The position numbers were made by a program, and so were the translations under genes. Below the pieces are notes generated by a model that saw only the letters and a list, made by a program, of their open reading frames with translations, was not told where the DNA came from and did no database searches. From contig JBLRWC010000006.1 in the NCBI GenBank assembly GCA_047921455.1, positions 27,407 to 91,406 of the forward strand: a stretch of 64,000 nucleotides of DNA, given 5' to 3'. Position 1 is the first letter of the stretch. Each line of letters opens with the position of its first letter. Below are positions 16,268 through 25,652 of this stretch, piece after piece. The DNA is from XN24 sp047921455. Its GTDB lineage: Bacteria; Pseudomonadota; Gammaproteobacteria; Steroidobacterales; XN24.

Positions 16268-17590
16268 TCAGCTGCCGCGAATCTCGACCCACGCCTCGTC
16301 GCGCAGCTTTCGCAGCCACAGTTCGGTTTCCTGCTCCAGCTTGCTCGCGCGGATCGCTTCGATGGCCTGGCGGCGCCTGACTTCGTCGGTGGTATCGCGT
16401 TCCTGGCGATCCTCCAGCTTGATGATGTGCCAGCCGAAACGCGACTTGAAAGGCTCGCTGATTTCACCCGGACTCAGCGCATCCAGGGTGGCGTCGAATT
16501 CCGGCACAAAATTGCCGGGCGGGTTCCAGCCCAGGTCGCCGCCGCGCGCGGCCGACCCCGGATCGTCGGATTCGAGCATCGCAATGTCGGCGAAAGAATC
16601 GCCGTTGATGACGCGCTCCCGGATGGTTACCAGCCGGCCCCGGGCAGTCTCATCGTCAACGATTTCGTTGGGAATAAGGAGGATGTGGCGGGCCTTGGTC
16701 TGCAGTTCAACGACCCGGTCGTCGCCGCCCCGCGTCTCGTTGACGCGAAAGATATGAAAACCGCTGCTGCTGCGCACCGGCGCGCTGATTTCGCCGGCCG
16801 AGAGGGACTGGATCACGTCGGCAAACTGCTGTGGCAGCTGCGCACCGCGGCGCCAGCCAAGTCGGCCACCGGACAGGGCTTGCTGTCCGGAGGACTCGGC
16901 TACCGCAAGTTCGGCAAAGTCTTCACCCGCCTGCAGGCGCGCGTGGATAGCCGCGGCCCGTTCCTGTGCTTCGTTCATCTGCTGCGGCGAAGGGTCCTGC
17001 GGCAGCGCCAGCAGGATCTGCGAGATGTCGTAATCGACCTGGCTGCCGCGATTGGCTTCCTGTTGCTCGAGCCAGCGGCGAATTTCTCGATCGGAGACCT
17101 GGATGCGCGCCATGACGTCGCGTTGGCGGAGCGCTTCCATGGTCATTTCGCGCCGCAGCTGTTCGCGGAAAGCCGAGTAATTGATGCCGTCCGCGGCCAG
17201 GGCGACCGGCAGTTCGGACAGGCTGATTTCGTTTCGGATCGCTACCTGTTGCAGGGCGGCATTGAGTTGCTCGTCGCCGATGCGAACCCCAATTCTGTCG
17301 GCGCGCTGCATTTGTACTTGCTGGACTATGAGGTTTTCGAGGATCTGCTGCCGGATGACTTGCGGGGGCGGCATGCGCGTGCCCTGCTCGCGCAGCTGGC
17401 GGGTAATCATATCGACCTGGTGATCGAGTTCCGATTGCAGGACCACGCCGTCGTCGACCAGCGCCACGATCCGATCCAGCAGGGCGCCGGAATTCCCAGG
17501 AGTTTCGGCATGCAGTCCGCCCGAGTAACCCGGCAGGAGGCCGGCAAGAATCACCAGTAACAGGGGAATACGTTTTGAAAACAGTTGCAT
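16268..17590 (-). CDS. surA: Periplasmic chaperone/peptidyl-prolyl isomerase SurA
   Basis: A 440-residue exported chaperone for outer-membrane proteins. A signal peptide (residues about 1-28, ending near LHAETP) precedes the N-terminal chaperone region (LDRIVALVDDGVVLQSELD), two parvulin domains (about 180-275, with GGRLGWRRG, and about 290-385, with RGGDLGWNPPG), and a C-terminal helix. It is adjacent to lptD, whose product is an outer-membrane protein that depends on SurA in E. coli. Confidence 0.96.
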   Translation of the reverse strand: MQLFSKRIPLLLVILAGLLPGYSGGLHAETPGNSGALLDRIVALVDDGVVLQSELDHQVDMITRQLREQGTRMPPPQVIRQQILENLIVQQVQMQRADRIGVRIGDEQLNAALQQVAIRNEISLSELPVALAADGINYSAFREQLRREMTMEALRQRDVMARIQVSDREIRRWLEQQEANRGSQVDYDISQILLALPQDPSPQQMNEAQERAAAIHARLQAGEDFAELAVAESSGQQALSGGRLGWRRGAQLPQQFADVIQSLSAGEISAPVRSSSGFHIFRVNETRGGDDRVVELQTKARHILLIPNEIVDDETARGRLVTIRERVINGDSFADIAMLESDDPGSAARGGDLGWNPPGNFVPEFDATLDALSPGEISEPFKSRFGWHIIKLEDRQERDTTDEVRRRQAIEAIRASKLEQETELWLRKLRDEAWVEIRGS

Positions 17591-17600
17591 AGCGGTTTAA

Positions 17601-19775
17601 TTAATCGTAGGCGGAATAACCTAGAATAGCACTTTCGAAGCGTGCCCTGCCGCCGCCGCCGCCGCCAAGGCCCTTGAATTCCAGCTGCAGGCGGATGGAA
17701 GTGTCCGTGCTGCCGTCGCGCCGGCTGACCTGTTCAGCTGCCGAGAAACGTACGGCCCAGCAGCAACTTTCATATTGCACCCCGAGTAATTGATCCACTG
17801 TGGCCTTGTCACGCAGGGAATACTCCATGGCGCTGACGAAACTCCAACGGCGGGAAAGCGGCCAGCCGACGGAAAAAGTGACGTCTTCGAGCAACTCAGG
17901 CCGATAGCGATAGGAAAAGTTCACCACCTTGTCCGGGGCCGGCTGGTACTGGATACGGTACTGCGCCAGGCGCGTCTCGCTGGCGCTGCTGTCCCACTGG
18001 TACCCGATGTCGGCATTCCAGTTCTTGAAAAGACCGAGCCCCAGTTCGACGACGATCGGGGAGCTGTCTGCCGTTTCCGGACTCGTTCCCGGGAACGTCA
18101 CTTCCGGATCTTCGAAAAACCAGGCCTTGCCGATCGAGGCGGTCAGAAACTCGCGGCCTGACGCGGTCTCCAGCAGCCGGCTGGTCACGCCGACGCTCAG
18201 CTGGTTCGTGTCGCCCAGCCGATCCACCCCGAGAAATCGATTGGGCCTGAATAACTGGACGTAATTGAAGTCGGGCTGCGCGCTGTCAAACAACGGCAAG
18301 GACTCCTGGTCGCGATACGGAATGAAGGCGTACAGGGCACGCGGCTCGAGCGTCTGGAGGAAGCGGCCGCCGGCAAAGCCGCGGTCGAAGCGCAGGCCAG
18401 AGTCCACGCTGAGGATCGGCGCCGCGTAGCCGGGCGAGGTGTCTTGTCCGGGCAACTGATCGGTGAGTTGGTACTGCACCATGCGCAGCCGCGCGCTCGG
18501 CGTGATGAAATACCCGGGACCCTCGAGCGGCAGGCTGACGCCGGGCTCCAGTACGGCGCGCCCGCCTTGCGCCCCGACATCCCTGGTGAACCCCGCGGCC
18601 TCGGTAGTCAACCGCCAGTCGAGGCCGAGCGGGCCGCCTGGCCACAGCGCGTTGGCCATGACTTGCGGCACCCGCGCATAGGGCCGTTCATCCTCCGGGA
18701 TATCCAAATCGAGGGTGCGAAAGTTCTGCAGCCGCGCCGAGACGCGCCAGACATCGCCCGCGTAGTCCGCCTGCAGTCGACGCTCGAGGTGGGTACGACT
18801 GGTGACCTGTGGACTGCGACCGAGGTCCTGGAAGTAATCCGTGTCGGAGACGTCTTCGAGATCGGCCGTGATGCGCCAGCCGTTTTCGAGTCGCGTCACG
18901 TGGCTGAGGCTGGCCCAGGTGCGCGAGTCGTTGTCCGGCCGCAGGCTGTCCCGGTACAGGTGGTTCAGCGACAGGGTACCGGCGCTCCGCTGGGTCAGGT
19001 AGCGGAAATCGTTATCCAGCCGCACGCCGCGGCGTGACAGGAAGGTCGGCGTCACCATCAGGTCGTAGTTTGGCGCAAGATTGAAGTAGTAGGGCAGGGC
19101 GAATTCGAAGCCGCTGCGTGTGGACTGGCCGAATTCCGGCACCAGGAAGCCGGATTTGCGGCGGTCCGACAGGGGAAAAGAAAGATAGGGCCAGTAGATG
19201 ATCGGCACGTCGAAAAAACGCAGCGAGACGTTGTTCGCCGTGCCGATCTCACGCTCCGTATCGAGTCGCAGGCTGTCGATCCGCAGCAGCCAGTCCGGGT
19301 CATCACCCGGACATGTCGTGTAAGTGACCCCGTCCATGTTTATCCGTCCGGTGTCGCGCACCTTGATGCGCTCGGCGCCGCCGGTGGCGGGTTGCGAGGG
19401 CAGGCGGTAACGATTGCCGGTGAGTACGGCGGTGCCTTCGGCAGGGCGAAACTCCAGTGAATCGGCGTCCACTTCAAAGCCGGGCTGGATGAAGCGCGCG
19501 CCCTGGATCGCCATGACGCGTCCGGCCTCGCGGTCCCAGGTAGCGCCATCGGTCTCCAGTCGCTGGGCCCCACGTTGCAGCACGACGCGGCCGGAAAACT
19601 CTGAATCGCCGTCGGCAGTGAGGTCAGCGTGGTCGGCGGATATTTCGATGCGCCCGCTATCGTCGATCGGGCCGAAATCGATTTCCTCGGGCACCGGGCA
19701 CACCGAGGACGCGCGCACGGTGCTACTCATGCCGAGCATGACCAAGGTGATCGACAGCAAGAGAAGACGCATCAT
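17601..19775 (-). CDS. lptD: LPS-assembly protein LptD
   Basis: A 724-residue outer-membrane beta-barrel that inserts lipopolysaccharide with LptE. A signal peptide covers residues 1 to about 23. The OstA/LptA-like domain follows (GRIEISADHADLTADGDSEF), then the barrel. The four cysteines needed for the interdomain disulfides are present: Cys26 in CPVP, one in TTCPGDDPDW, and the adjacent pair in ESCCWAVRF. The frame continues far upstream of the true start. Two ATGs (19775, 19772) are possible. Confidence 0.95.
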   Translation of the reverse strand: MMRLLLLSITLVMLGMSSTVRASSVCPVPEEIDFGPIDDSGRIEISADHADLTADGDSEFSGRVVLQRGAQRLETDGATWDREAGRVMAIQGARFIQPGFEVDADSLEFRPAEGTAVLTGNRYRLPSQPATGGAERIKVRDTGRINMDGVTYTTCPGDDPDWLLRIDSLRLDTEREIGTANNVSLRFFDVPIIYWPYLSFPLSDRRKSGFLVPEFGQSTRSGFEFALPYYFNLAPNYDLMVTPTFLSRRGVRLDNDFRYLTQRSAGTLSLNHLYRDSLRPDNDSRTWASLSHVTRLENGWRITADLEDVSDTDYFQDLGRSPQVTSRTHLERRLQADYAGDVWRVSARLQNFRTLDLDIPEDERPYARVPQVMANALWPGGPLGLDWRLTTEAAGFTRDVGAQGGRAVLEPGVSLPLEGPGYFITPSARLRMVQYQLTDQLPGQDTSPGYAAPILSVDSGLRFDRGFAGGRFLQTLEPRALYAFIPYRDQESLPLFDSAQPDFNYVQLFRPNRFLGVDRLGDTNQLSVGVTSRLLETASGREFLTASIGKAWFFEDPEVTFPGTSPETADSSPIVVELGLGLFKNWNADIGYQWDSSASETRLAQYRIQYQPAPDKVVNFSYRYRPELLEDVTFSVGWPLSRRWSFVSAMEYSLRDKATVDQLLGVQYESCCWAVRFSAAEQVSRRDGSTDTSIRLQLEFKGLGGGGGGRARFESAILGYSAYD

Positions 19776-19863
19776 CGAGCGTCCCGGTTCAAATTGGCTA
19801 ACATGGCATACTTTGAAACTGCCGTTCAATCGCCGCCGGGGGGCGGCGCGCGAGGAAAACATT

Positions 19864-20529
19864 GTGAAAGCGATGGTGCTGGCGGCGGGCCGCGGCGAAC
19901 GCATGCGTCCCCTGACCGACAGTCTCCCGAAGCCGCTGCTGCCGGTCGCCGGCGAACCGCTGGTCGCCCACCACCTGCGCGCGCTCGCCGCGGCGGGATG
20001 CCGCGAAGTCGTCATGAACTGCTCGTGGCTGGGCGAGTTGCTGCAGGCAACGCTCGGTGACGGCAGCCGGTGGGGTGTTTCCATCCAGTACTCCCCCGAA
20101 CCCTGGCCACCGCTCGAGACCGGCGGCGGTATCCTCCAGGCGCTGCCCCTGCTCGGGCCGGCGCCGTTTCTGCTGCTCAACGGCGACGTCTGGTGCGACC
20201 TCTCGCCGGCCGCGCTGGAACTCCCGCCGGGCATGCTGGGACATCTCGTGCTGGTGCCGAATCCTGATCACCATCCCGCGGGTGACTTCGGCCTGGCGCA
20301 GGGGCGCATCGATGCCGATGCCGTGACGCGCTACACCTACGGCGGCATGGCGATCCTGGATCCCGGCTTGTTTGCGGCTTGTCGTCCCGGTCGTTTCCCG
20401 TTGGCGCCACTGCTGGTTGCGGCGGCACGGCAAGGCAGGCTCAGTGGGGTTTTGCATGGCGGTGGCTGGATGGATATCGGTACGCCCGAGCGGCTCTACG
20501 CGCTGCGGGAGAGGCTCGGAGAAGCCTGA
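19864..20529 (+). CDS. murU: N-acetylmuramate-1-phosphate uridylyltransferase-like nucleotidyltransferase
   Basis: A 221-residue sugar-1-phosphate nucleotidyltransferase. The signature LAAGRGERMRPLTDSLPKPL is at the N-terminus, followed by LETGGGIL, LLLNGDVWCDL and a C-terminal WMDIGTPERLYAL. In Pseudomonas the same position, divergent from lptD, holds amgK-murU, which recycle MurNAc to UDP-MurNAc. The GTG at 19864 has GAGG about 8 bases upstream. The kinase partner amgK is absent here: only 88 bases separate this start from lptD. Confidence 0.88.
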   Translation: MKAMVLAAGRGERMRPLTDSLPKPLLPVAGEPLVAHHLRALAAAGCREVVMNCSWLGELLQATLGDGSRWGVSIQYSPEPWPPLETGGGILQALPLLGPAPFLLLNGDVWCDLSPAALELPPGMLGHLVLVPNPDHHPAGDFGLAQGRIDADAVTRYTYGGMAILDPGLFAACRPGRFPLAPLLVAAARQGRLSGVLHGGGWMDIGTPERLYALRERLGEA

Positions 20530-21137
20530 GCCAGTTCGTCCCGCAGCGTAGCCTCCAGGTCCGTGACCACACGCTCGAGATCGTGGTTGACGCCGAGGTC
20601 GGCGAGCTGGGTGACCGCCAGGCCCTGGAAGCCGCAGGGATTGATTCTCTGGAAGGGCTCGAGGTCCATGGCGACGTTGAGCGCCAGGCCGTGATAGCTG
20701 CAATTGCGCCGGATCCGGAGGCCGATGCTCGCCAGCTTGGCGCCGTCCACGTAAACGCCGGGTGCATCGCGATTACCCACCGCCTTGATGCCGTAGGCGG
20801 CGACACAGCAAATCACGGCGCGCTCCAGCGCGCACACCAGTTCGCGCACGCCGAGGCCGGCGCGGTCGAGGTCGAGCAGGGGGTATACGACCAGCTGGCC
20901 CGGGCCGTGATAAGTCACCTGGCCGCCGCGATCCACCTGCACGACGGGAATGTCGCCCGGGGCGAGCAAGTGTTCCCGACGCCCGTTGAGACCGAGCGTG
21001 AAGACCGGTGGATGCTCCAGGAACCAGACTTCGTCCGCCTGCTCGGCAGTGCGCGCTTCGGTGAACGCCTGCATTTTTCGCCAGGTCGGTTCATATTCGA
21101 CGCGGCCGAGGTGCCGGTTGACGGGCGGCGTCGTCAC
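20496..21137 (-). CDS. lipB: Octanoyl-[acyl carrier protein]:protein N-octanoyltransferase
   Basis: A 213-residue LipB that moves octanoyl groups from ACP to lipoyl domains. Catalytic Lys134 is in DGAKLASIGLRI and Cys168 in NPCGFQGL; RGGQVTYHGPGQLV is the substrate-binding motif. The GTG start at 21137 overlaps the ybeD stop as GTGA. The 3' end overlaps the convergent murU by 34 bases. The partner lipA, next to lipB in many relatives, is not in the window. Confidence 0.95.
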   Translation of the reverse strand: MTTPPVNRHLGRVEYEPTWRKMQAFTEARTAEQADEVWFLEHPPVFTLGLNGRREHLLAPGDIPVVQVDRGGQVTYHGPGQLVVYPLLDLDRAGLGVRELVCALERAVICCVAAYGIKAVGNRDAPGVYVDGAKLASIGLRIRRNCSYHGLALNVAMDLEPFQRINPCGFQGLAVTQLADLGVNHDLERVVTDLEATLRDELAQASPSLSRSA

Positions 21138-21394
21138 AGCACCATCAGCACTTGGTCGTGCGCCGACAGCGCGGTGTAGATGGCGTCGAGCTGGGCCTGG
21201 CTTTGGGCATGCACGACCAGCGTCAAGGCGACGAAATTCCCGTCGCGGCTGTCGCGTTCGCGGACCTGCGTCGCAGCGATCGTGCCGGTATGCGGCTCGA
21301 CCAGTGACAGCACTGTTTCCCTGAACCCGGTCGTTTTGCGCCCCATGATCTTGAGCGGAAACTCGCACGGAAACTCGAGCAGCTCCGCACTCAT
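21134..21394 (-). CDS. ybeD: DUF493 family protein YbeD
   Basis: An 86-residue protein of the YbeD/DUF493 family (LLEFPCEFPLKIMGR, SRDGNFVALTLVVHAQSQAQL, IYTALSAHDQVLMVL). The fold resembles small ligand-binding regulatory domains; the function is unknown. It sits between dacA and lipB as in E. coli and overlaps both by 4 bases. Confidence 0.93.
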   Translation of the reverse strand: MSAELLEFPCEFPLKIMGRKTTGFRETVLSLVEPHTGTIAATQVRERDSRDGNFVALTLVVHAQSQAQLDAIYTALSAHDQVLMVL

Positions 21395-22548
21395 TCGAAC
21401 CACAGCAGGACGGAGTGCAGCGCGCGCCGCACGAAGCCCCCTTCCGGCGAGGTCACCAGCGGATACAGGCTGCGGTCCGTAACAGCTTCTTCTCCGAGGC
21501 TGATCCGCAGACGGCCGACTTCGTGATCGGTCGTCACCGGGGCCACCAGTGGCGTCTGCAGTTCCAGCGAGGCCTGCAGGCTGTCGTAACGGCCGCGCGG
21601 CACGGTAACCCACAGGTCCTCCTTGAGGCCGAGCCCAAGTTCATCCAGCTCGCCTTTCCAAAGGCGGGCGGCCGTGACCTGCTCACCCGCGGCGTACACG
21701 CGGTGACTTTCGTAGAAACGGAATCCCCAGTTCAGGAGGGCCTGGGTCGCATCGGCCCGCGCTTTCGCACTGCTTGTGCCGAGCAGAACCGAGACCAGGC
21801 GCATGCCGTCACGTTGCGCCGACGACACCAGGCAATACCCGGCAGCATTGGTCATACCGGTCTTCATGCCGTCGACCGTGGGGTCCCGCCACAACATCTG
21901 GTTGCGATTGCGCTGGGTAATATTGTTGAAGGTGAACTCGCGTTCCGAGTAGAACTGGTAAAACTCCGGGTATTCGCGAATGATCGCGCTGGCCAGCAGG
22001 GCGATGTCGCGCGCCGAACTGTAATGATCCTCGACCGGCAGGCCGGTTGCGTTACGGAAATTCGTGTTCACCATGCCTAGCCGCCGACCGTACTCGGTCA
22101 TGAGCTCCGCAAAGGCGGCCTCGCTGCCGGCGGTATGCTCCGCCAGCGCCACCGAGGCGTCATTGCCCGACTGAATGATCATCCCGCGGATCAGGTCTTC
22201 GACACTGACGCGCGTGCCGACCTCGATAAAACTGCGCGAACCGCCGGTACGCCAGGCGCGCTCGCTGACGGTGACCAGGTCGTCGAGCGCCATCTGGCCC
22301 TTGCGCAGCTCACTGAAAACCGCGTAAGCGGTCATCAGCTTGGTGATGCTGGCCGGATCCATGCGCTCGTCGGCGTTGTGTTCAGCCAGTACTTTGCCGG
22401 AGTTGTGATCGACGAGAATATAGCCGCGCGCGGCAACGGCCGGGGCGGCCGGCATGGGCGGCAAAGCGGTAGCCGGTTGCTGGGCGCCGGCGGGCGGGGT
22501 CGCTGCAAGGAGCATAAAGGCGAGGCAGAGAGGGAATATTAAGCGCAT
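21391..22548 (-). CDS. dacA: D-alanyl-D-alanine carboxypeptidase (PBP5/6 type)
   Basis: A 385-residue low-molecular-weight penicillin-binding protein that trims the terminal D-Ala from peptidoglycan pentapeptides. Signal peptide 1 to about 22; SxxK nucleophile Ser67 and Lys70 (PASITKLM); SGN 127-129; KTG 229-231. The C-terminal beta domain and an amphipathic membrane-binding tail (GFVRRALHSVLLWFE) complete it. Confidence 0.96.
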   Translation of the reverse strand: MRLIFPLCLAFMLLAATPPAGAQQPATALPPMPAAPAVAARGYILVDHNSGKVLAEHNADERMDPASITKLMTAYAVFSELRKGQMALDDLVTVSERAWRTGGSRSFIEVGTRVSVEDLIRGMIIQSGNDASVALAEHTAGSEAAFAELMTEYGRRLGMVNTNFRNATGLPVEDHYSSARDIALLASAIIREYPEFYQFYSEREFTFNNITQRNRNQMLWRDPTVDGMKTGMTNAAGYCLVSSAQRDGMRLVSVLLGTSSAKARADATQALLNWGFRFYESHRVYAAGEQVTAARLWKGELDELGLGLKEDLWVTVPRGRYDSLQASLELQTPLVAPVTTDHEVGRLRISLGEEAVTDRSLYPLVTSPEGGFVRRALHSVLLWFE

Positions 22549-22660
22549 GGTTTCCTGGCGCGGCGCATGGCCGGTGAAACGTGGGATGGAATTAGTCCGG
22601 AATGTTACACGCTCGGTTCCCGACGATGTAGCCGCGGGCCATTGCAGCCGCCGGACTGGC

Positions 22661-23509
22661 TCACTCCATCAGGATGTGGGCATCGTGGATACCGAGTGCG
22701 CGCACCCGTTCCAGCATGTGCTCGATCTCGTCCACGGCCGTCAGCGGCCCGATCCGGACGCGGTAGATCCGTTTCCGGGGGCGCCCTTCCGGCTGCAACA
22801 CGACGTGGTTGATGCCGGCACCGGCGAGCCGCGTCTTCAGGCGAGTCGCGTTGGTTTCGTCCGAAAAGGCGCCTACTTGCAGCCAGACGGGCTCCGGACC
22901 TGTCTCCGGCGCCGGTTGCGATCCCGCGCCGGCGACCACGGGCCTCGCCTGGCCGGTGCCCGGTTCGATAATTTCGACATCCACCAGTGCGGTGCCGTCA
23001 TTGTGCATGCCCAGGCGCACGGCCGCGGCGTAAGACAAGTCGATAATGCGATCCCCGATGAACGGCCCGCGGTCGTTGACCCGAACGATCACGCTGCGGC
23101 CGTTGCCGACGTGCGTGACCCGCACGTACACGGGCAGGGGCAGCGTCTTGTGAGCCGCTGTCATCGCGTACATATCGTAAGGCTCGCCGCTGGATGTCGT
23201 GCGGCCATGAAACTTGGTGCCGTACCAGCTGGCTATGCCGCGTTCGCGGTAGCGGGCGGCGTCAGCGTCGTTCATGACGTAGTGACGCCGGCCCATGACC
23301 TCGTAGAACGGCGGATTGCCGCGGCTGCTGCGTGGCTCGGCGCGCGGCACCGGGTCGGGAATACGGCTCAGGTCCGGCGGCCGGGTCGGAGCGCTGTCCT
23401 GGCCTGGACTGATCCCGTCATCCCGGGGCCCGGCGCAACCTGCCAACAGCGCCACCCCTGCAATGACGCAAAGTGCTGCGATCCCACGCCCGCAGCACTC
23501 AGTCCGCAT
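22661..23509 (-). CDS. rlpA: Septal ring lytic transglycosylase RlpA lipoprotein
   Basis: A 282-residue lipoprotein: hydrophobic signal with lipobox LLAGC, double-psi beta-barrel domain (RGIASWYGTKFHGRTTSSGE, MTAAHKTLPLPVYVRV, VNDRGPF) and a C-terminal SPOR domain (WLQVGAFSDETNATRL) that binds denuded glycan at the septum. An earlier in-frame ATG at 23569 exists, but the ATG at 23509 puts the signal peptide at the N-terminus. It overlaps mltB by 11 bases. Confidence 0.93.
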   Translation of the reverse strand: MRTECCGRGIAALCVIAGVALLAGCAGPRDDGISPGQDSAPTRPPDLSRIPDPVPRAEPRSSRGNPPFYEVMGRRHYVMNDADAARYRERGIASWYGTKFHGRTTSSGEPYDMYAMTAAHKTLPLPVYVRVTHVGNGRSVIVRVNDRGPFIGDRIIDLSYAAAVRLGMHNDGTALVDVEIIEPGTGQARPVVAGAGSQPAPETGPEPVWLQVGAFSDETNATRLKTRLAGAGINHVVLQPEGRPRKRIYRVRIGPLTAVDEIEHMLERVRALGIHDAHILME

Positions 23510-24518
23510 GGCCGCCTTCCCTGGCGCGCGCCCCGATGGCCTCGCCAAGCTGGTGAACCGCCAGGGCATACATCAGGCTGCGGTTGTAACGGGTGATGAC
23601 GTAGAAGTTGTGGAATCCGGCCCAGTAACGCGGGCCCTGCGCGTGTTCCAGCACGAATAAGCCAGCCGCTGCATCCAGGTCCTGGGGCGCCGGGCCGACC
23701 AGGCCGACACCGGCCGCCCACAGGGCGCCGACGGTGGTGTTGGTGTTCAGCCCCTGGTGCGCGAGTGCGGACGGGTCCTTGCCGCCGGCCACGGCGGCCG
23801 CAACTACCGGCTCGCCGGCCCGCCAGCCGTGTGCCTTGAAGTAGTTGGCGACACTCGCGAGGATGTCGTCCATGCTGTTCCACAGGTCCACGCGGCCGTC
23901 GCCGTCCCCGTCCACCGCGTAGGCGCGATAGCTCGACGGGATGAATTGCGGCATGCCCATCGCGCCGGCATAGGAACCGACCGGGGTTTCTATTTCGAGT
24001 CCCTGCTCGCGTACCAGCAGCAGGAATTGCTCGAGTTCACGCGTGAAGAAAGCGCTGCGGGGCGGATATTCGAAGGCGAGCGTCGCGAGGGCGTCGAGCA
24101 CGCGGTAACGACCGATGATGCGCCCGTAAAAAGTTTCCACGCCGATGATCCCGACCAGGATTTCCGCGGGTACACCGGTGTCCGCCTCCACCTGGGCGAT
24201 CCTGGTGCTGTGTTCCCGCCAGAATTCCACGCCGGCGGCGATACGCGCCTCGGTCATGAAAATATTCCGGTATTCGTGCCAGGGCCGGACGCGCTCTGCG
24301 GGACGGCTGATGGCGTCAATGATCGGCGGCTGGACGCGGGCGAGTTCGAGGATGGAGCGCACCGTCTCCCGTTCGAGGCCGTGTTCCTCGTGGACCCGGT
24401 CGATGAAGGCTTGCACGTCGGCCCGTTCTAAATCGAGTGCGCGGGCGCTGGCCGGCGCGGCAGCCAGTAATTGTCCGACCACGAAGATGGCGCAGCACAG
24501 CAGCAGAATTGAACGCAT
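23499..24518 (-). CDS. mltB: Lytic murein transglycosylase B
   Basis: A 339-residue MltB family (GH103) enzyme that cleaves glycan strands with formation of 1,6-anhydro-MurNAc. The N-terminal signal (residues about 1-25) has no obvious lipobox. The catalytic Glu is in GIIGVETFYGRIIGRY; GSYAGAMGMPQFIPSSYRAY and DLWNSMDDILASVANYF are family blocks. Its stop lies inside the rlpA start region. Its ATG overlaps the rodA stop by one base. Confidence 0.95.
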   Translation of the reverse strand: MRSILLLCCAIFVVGQLLAAAPASARALDLERADVQAFIDRVHEEHGLERETVRSILELARVQPPIIDAISRPAERVRPWHEYRNIFMTEARIAAGVEFWREHSTRIAQVEADTGVPAEILVGIIGVETFYGRIIGRYRVLDALATLAFEYPPRSAFFTRELEQFLLLVREQGLEIETPVGSYAGAMGMPQFIPSSYRAYAVDGDGDGRVDLWNSMDDILASVANYFKAHGWRAGEPVVAAAVAGGKDPSALAHQGLNTNTTVGALWAAGVGLVGPAPQDLDAAAGLFVLEHAQGPRYWAGFHNFYVITRYNRSLMYALAVHQLGEAIGARAREGGHAD

Positions 24519-25651
24519 TATTTGCCCAGCAGGTTACGGTGGCCGTTGATGGACATGAGGATACCGAAACCCGCCATGAGGGTCACCATTGATGTGCCGC
24601 CATAGCTGACCAGCGGCAGCGGCACTCCGACCACGGGCAGTAATCCCGTGACCATGCCGGTGTTGACGAACACATAAACGAAAAACGTCAGGCTGATGCT
24701 GCCGGCGAGCAACCGCGCAAAGGTGTCCTGGGCCTGCAGCGCGATGTACATGCCGCGGCCGACCAGGAACAGGTAAGCCAATATCAGCAGCACGAGGCCG
24801 ATCAGGCCGAATTCCTCGCCCAGCACGGCAAAGATGAAATCCGTGGAGCGCTCCGGCAGAAACTCGAGTTGCGCTTGCGAGCCGTTCCCCCAGCCCTTGC
24901 CGAACAGGCCCCCGGAGCCAATGGCGATTTTCGACTGGATAATATGGTAGCCGGCGCCCAGCGGGTCCGATTCCGGGTTGAACAGTGTCAGCACGCGCTG
25001 CCGCTGGTAATCACGCATGAAATGCCACAATACGGGCGCCAGCGCCGCGCCGGCGGCGCCGAGCAATACGATCAGCTTCAGGCGCAGCCCGCCGAGCAGT
25101 ATTACCAGCAACCCGGCGCTGCCGACCAGCAGCGCAGTACCGAGATCCGGTTGTTGCGCAATGAGCACGACAGGGATCGCTACCAGCGCCAGCAGCACCA
25201 GCAACTCGATGATGCGCGGTGGCAACGGCCGGTTGTGCAGGTACCAGGCGGCCATCATCGGCACCGCGAGTTTCATGATCTCGGAGGGCTGGAAACGCAC
25301 TATGCCGAGATCCAGCCAGCGCTGCGCGCCCTTGCCGAAGTCGCCGGCCACGAGGACCGCCAGCAGCAACAGCAGGCCGACGGCAAATACCCACGGCGCC
25401 CACAGGCGCAGTAGCTTCGGGGGCACCTGGGCGATCGCCAGCAGCACCCCGAAGGCGACGCCCAGCCGTACCAGTTGCCGCATCATCAGGCTGCTATCCT
25501 GGCCGCCGGCGCTCCACAGCACCACGAGTCCGAAACCGGCGACCAGCAACAGTCCGCCGAGCAGCGGCGCATCCAGGCGCAGGCCGGCCATGATCTGGCG
25601 ACCGAGACTGAGCGAGCGCTGTTCCCCGAATGCTGACTGTGAGACCGCCAT
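24518..25651 (-). CDS. rodA: Rod shape-determining peptidoglycan glycosyltransferase RodA
   Basis: A 377-residue SEDS-family polytopic membrane protein with about ten hydrophobic helices. Landmarks are FQPSEIMKLAVPMM, AQQPDLGTALL, the long loop with GYHIIQSKIAIGSGGLFGKG, LPERSTDFIFAVLGEEFG, and VPLPLVSYGGTSM at the C-terminus. It polymerises lipid II during elongation with PBP2. The open frame continues upstream, but the ATG at 25651 lies directly after the mrdA stop. Confidence 0.96.
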   Translation of the reverse strand: MAVSQSAFGEQRSLSLGRQIMAGLRLDAPLLGGLLLVAGFGLVVLWSAGGQDSSLMMRQLVRLGVAFGVLLAIAQVPPKLLRLWAPWVFAVGLLLLLAVLVAGDFGKGAQRWLDLGIVRFQPSEIMKLAVPMMAAWYLHNRPLPPRIIELLVLLALVAIPVVLIAQQPDLGTALLVGSAGLLVILLGGLRLKLIVLLGAAGAALAPVLWHFMRDYQRQRVLTLFNPESDPLGAGYHIIQSKIAIGSGGLFGKGWGNGSQAQLEFLPERSTDFIFAVLGEEFGLIGLVLLILAYLFLVGRGMYIALQAQDTFARLLAGSISLTFFVYVFVNTGMVTGLLPVVGVPLPLVSYGGTSMVTLMAGFGILMSINGHRNLLGK

Positions 25652-25652
25652 G

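Noticed and set aside
19776..20234. N-terminal extension of the lptD frame upstream of its signal peptide
   Set aside because: It overlaps murU on the opposite strand, and the signal peptide starts at 19775.
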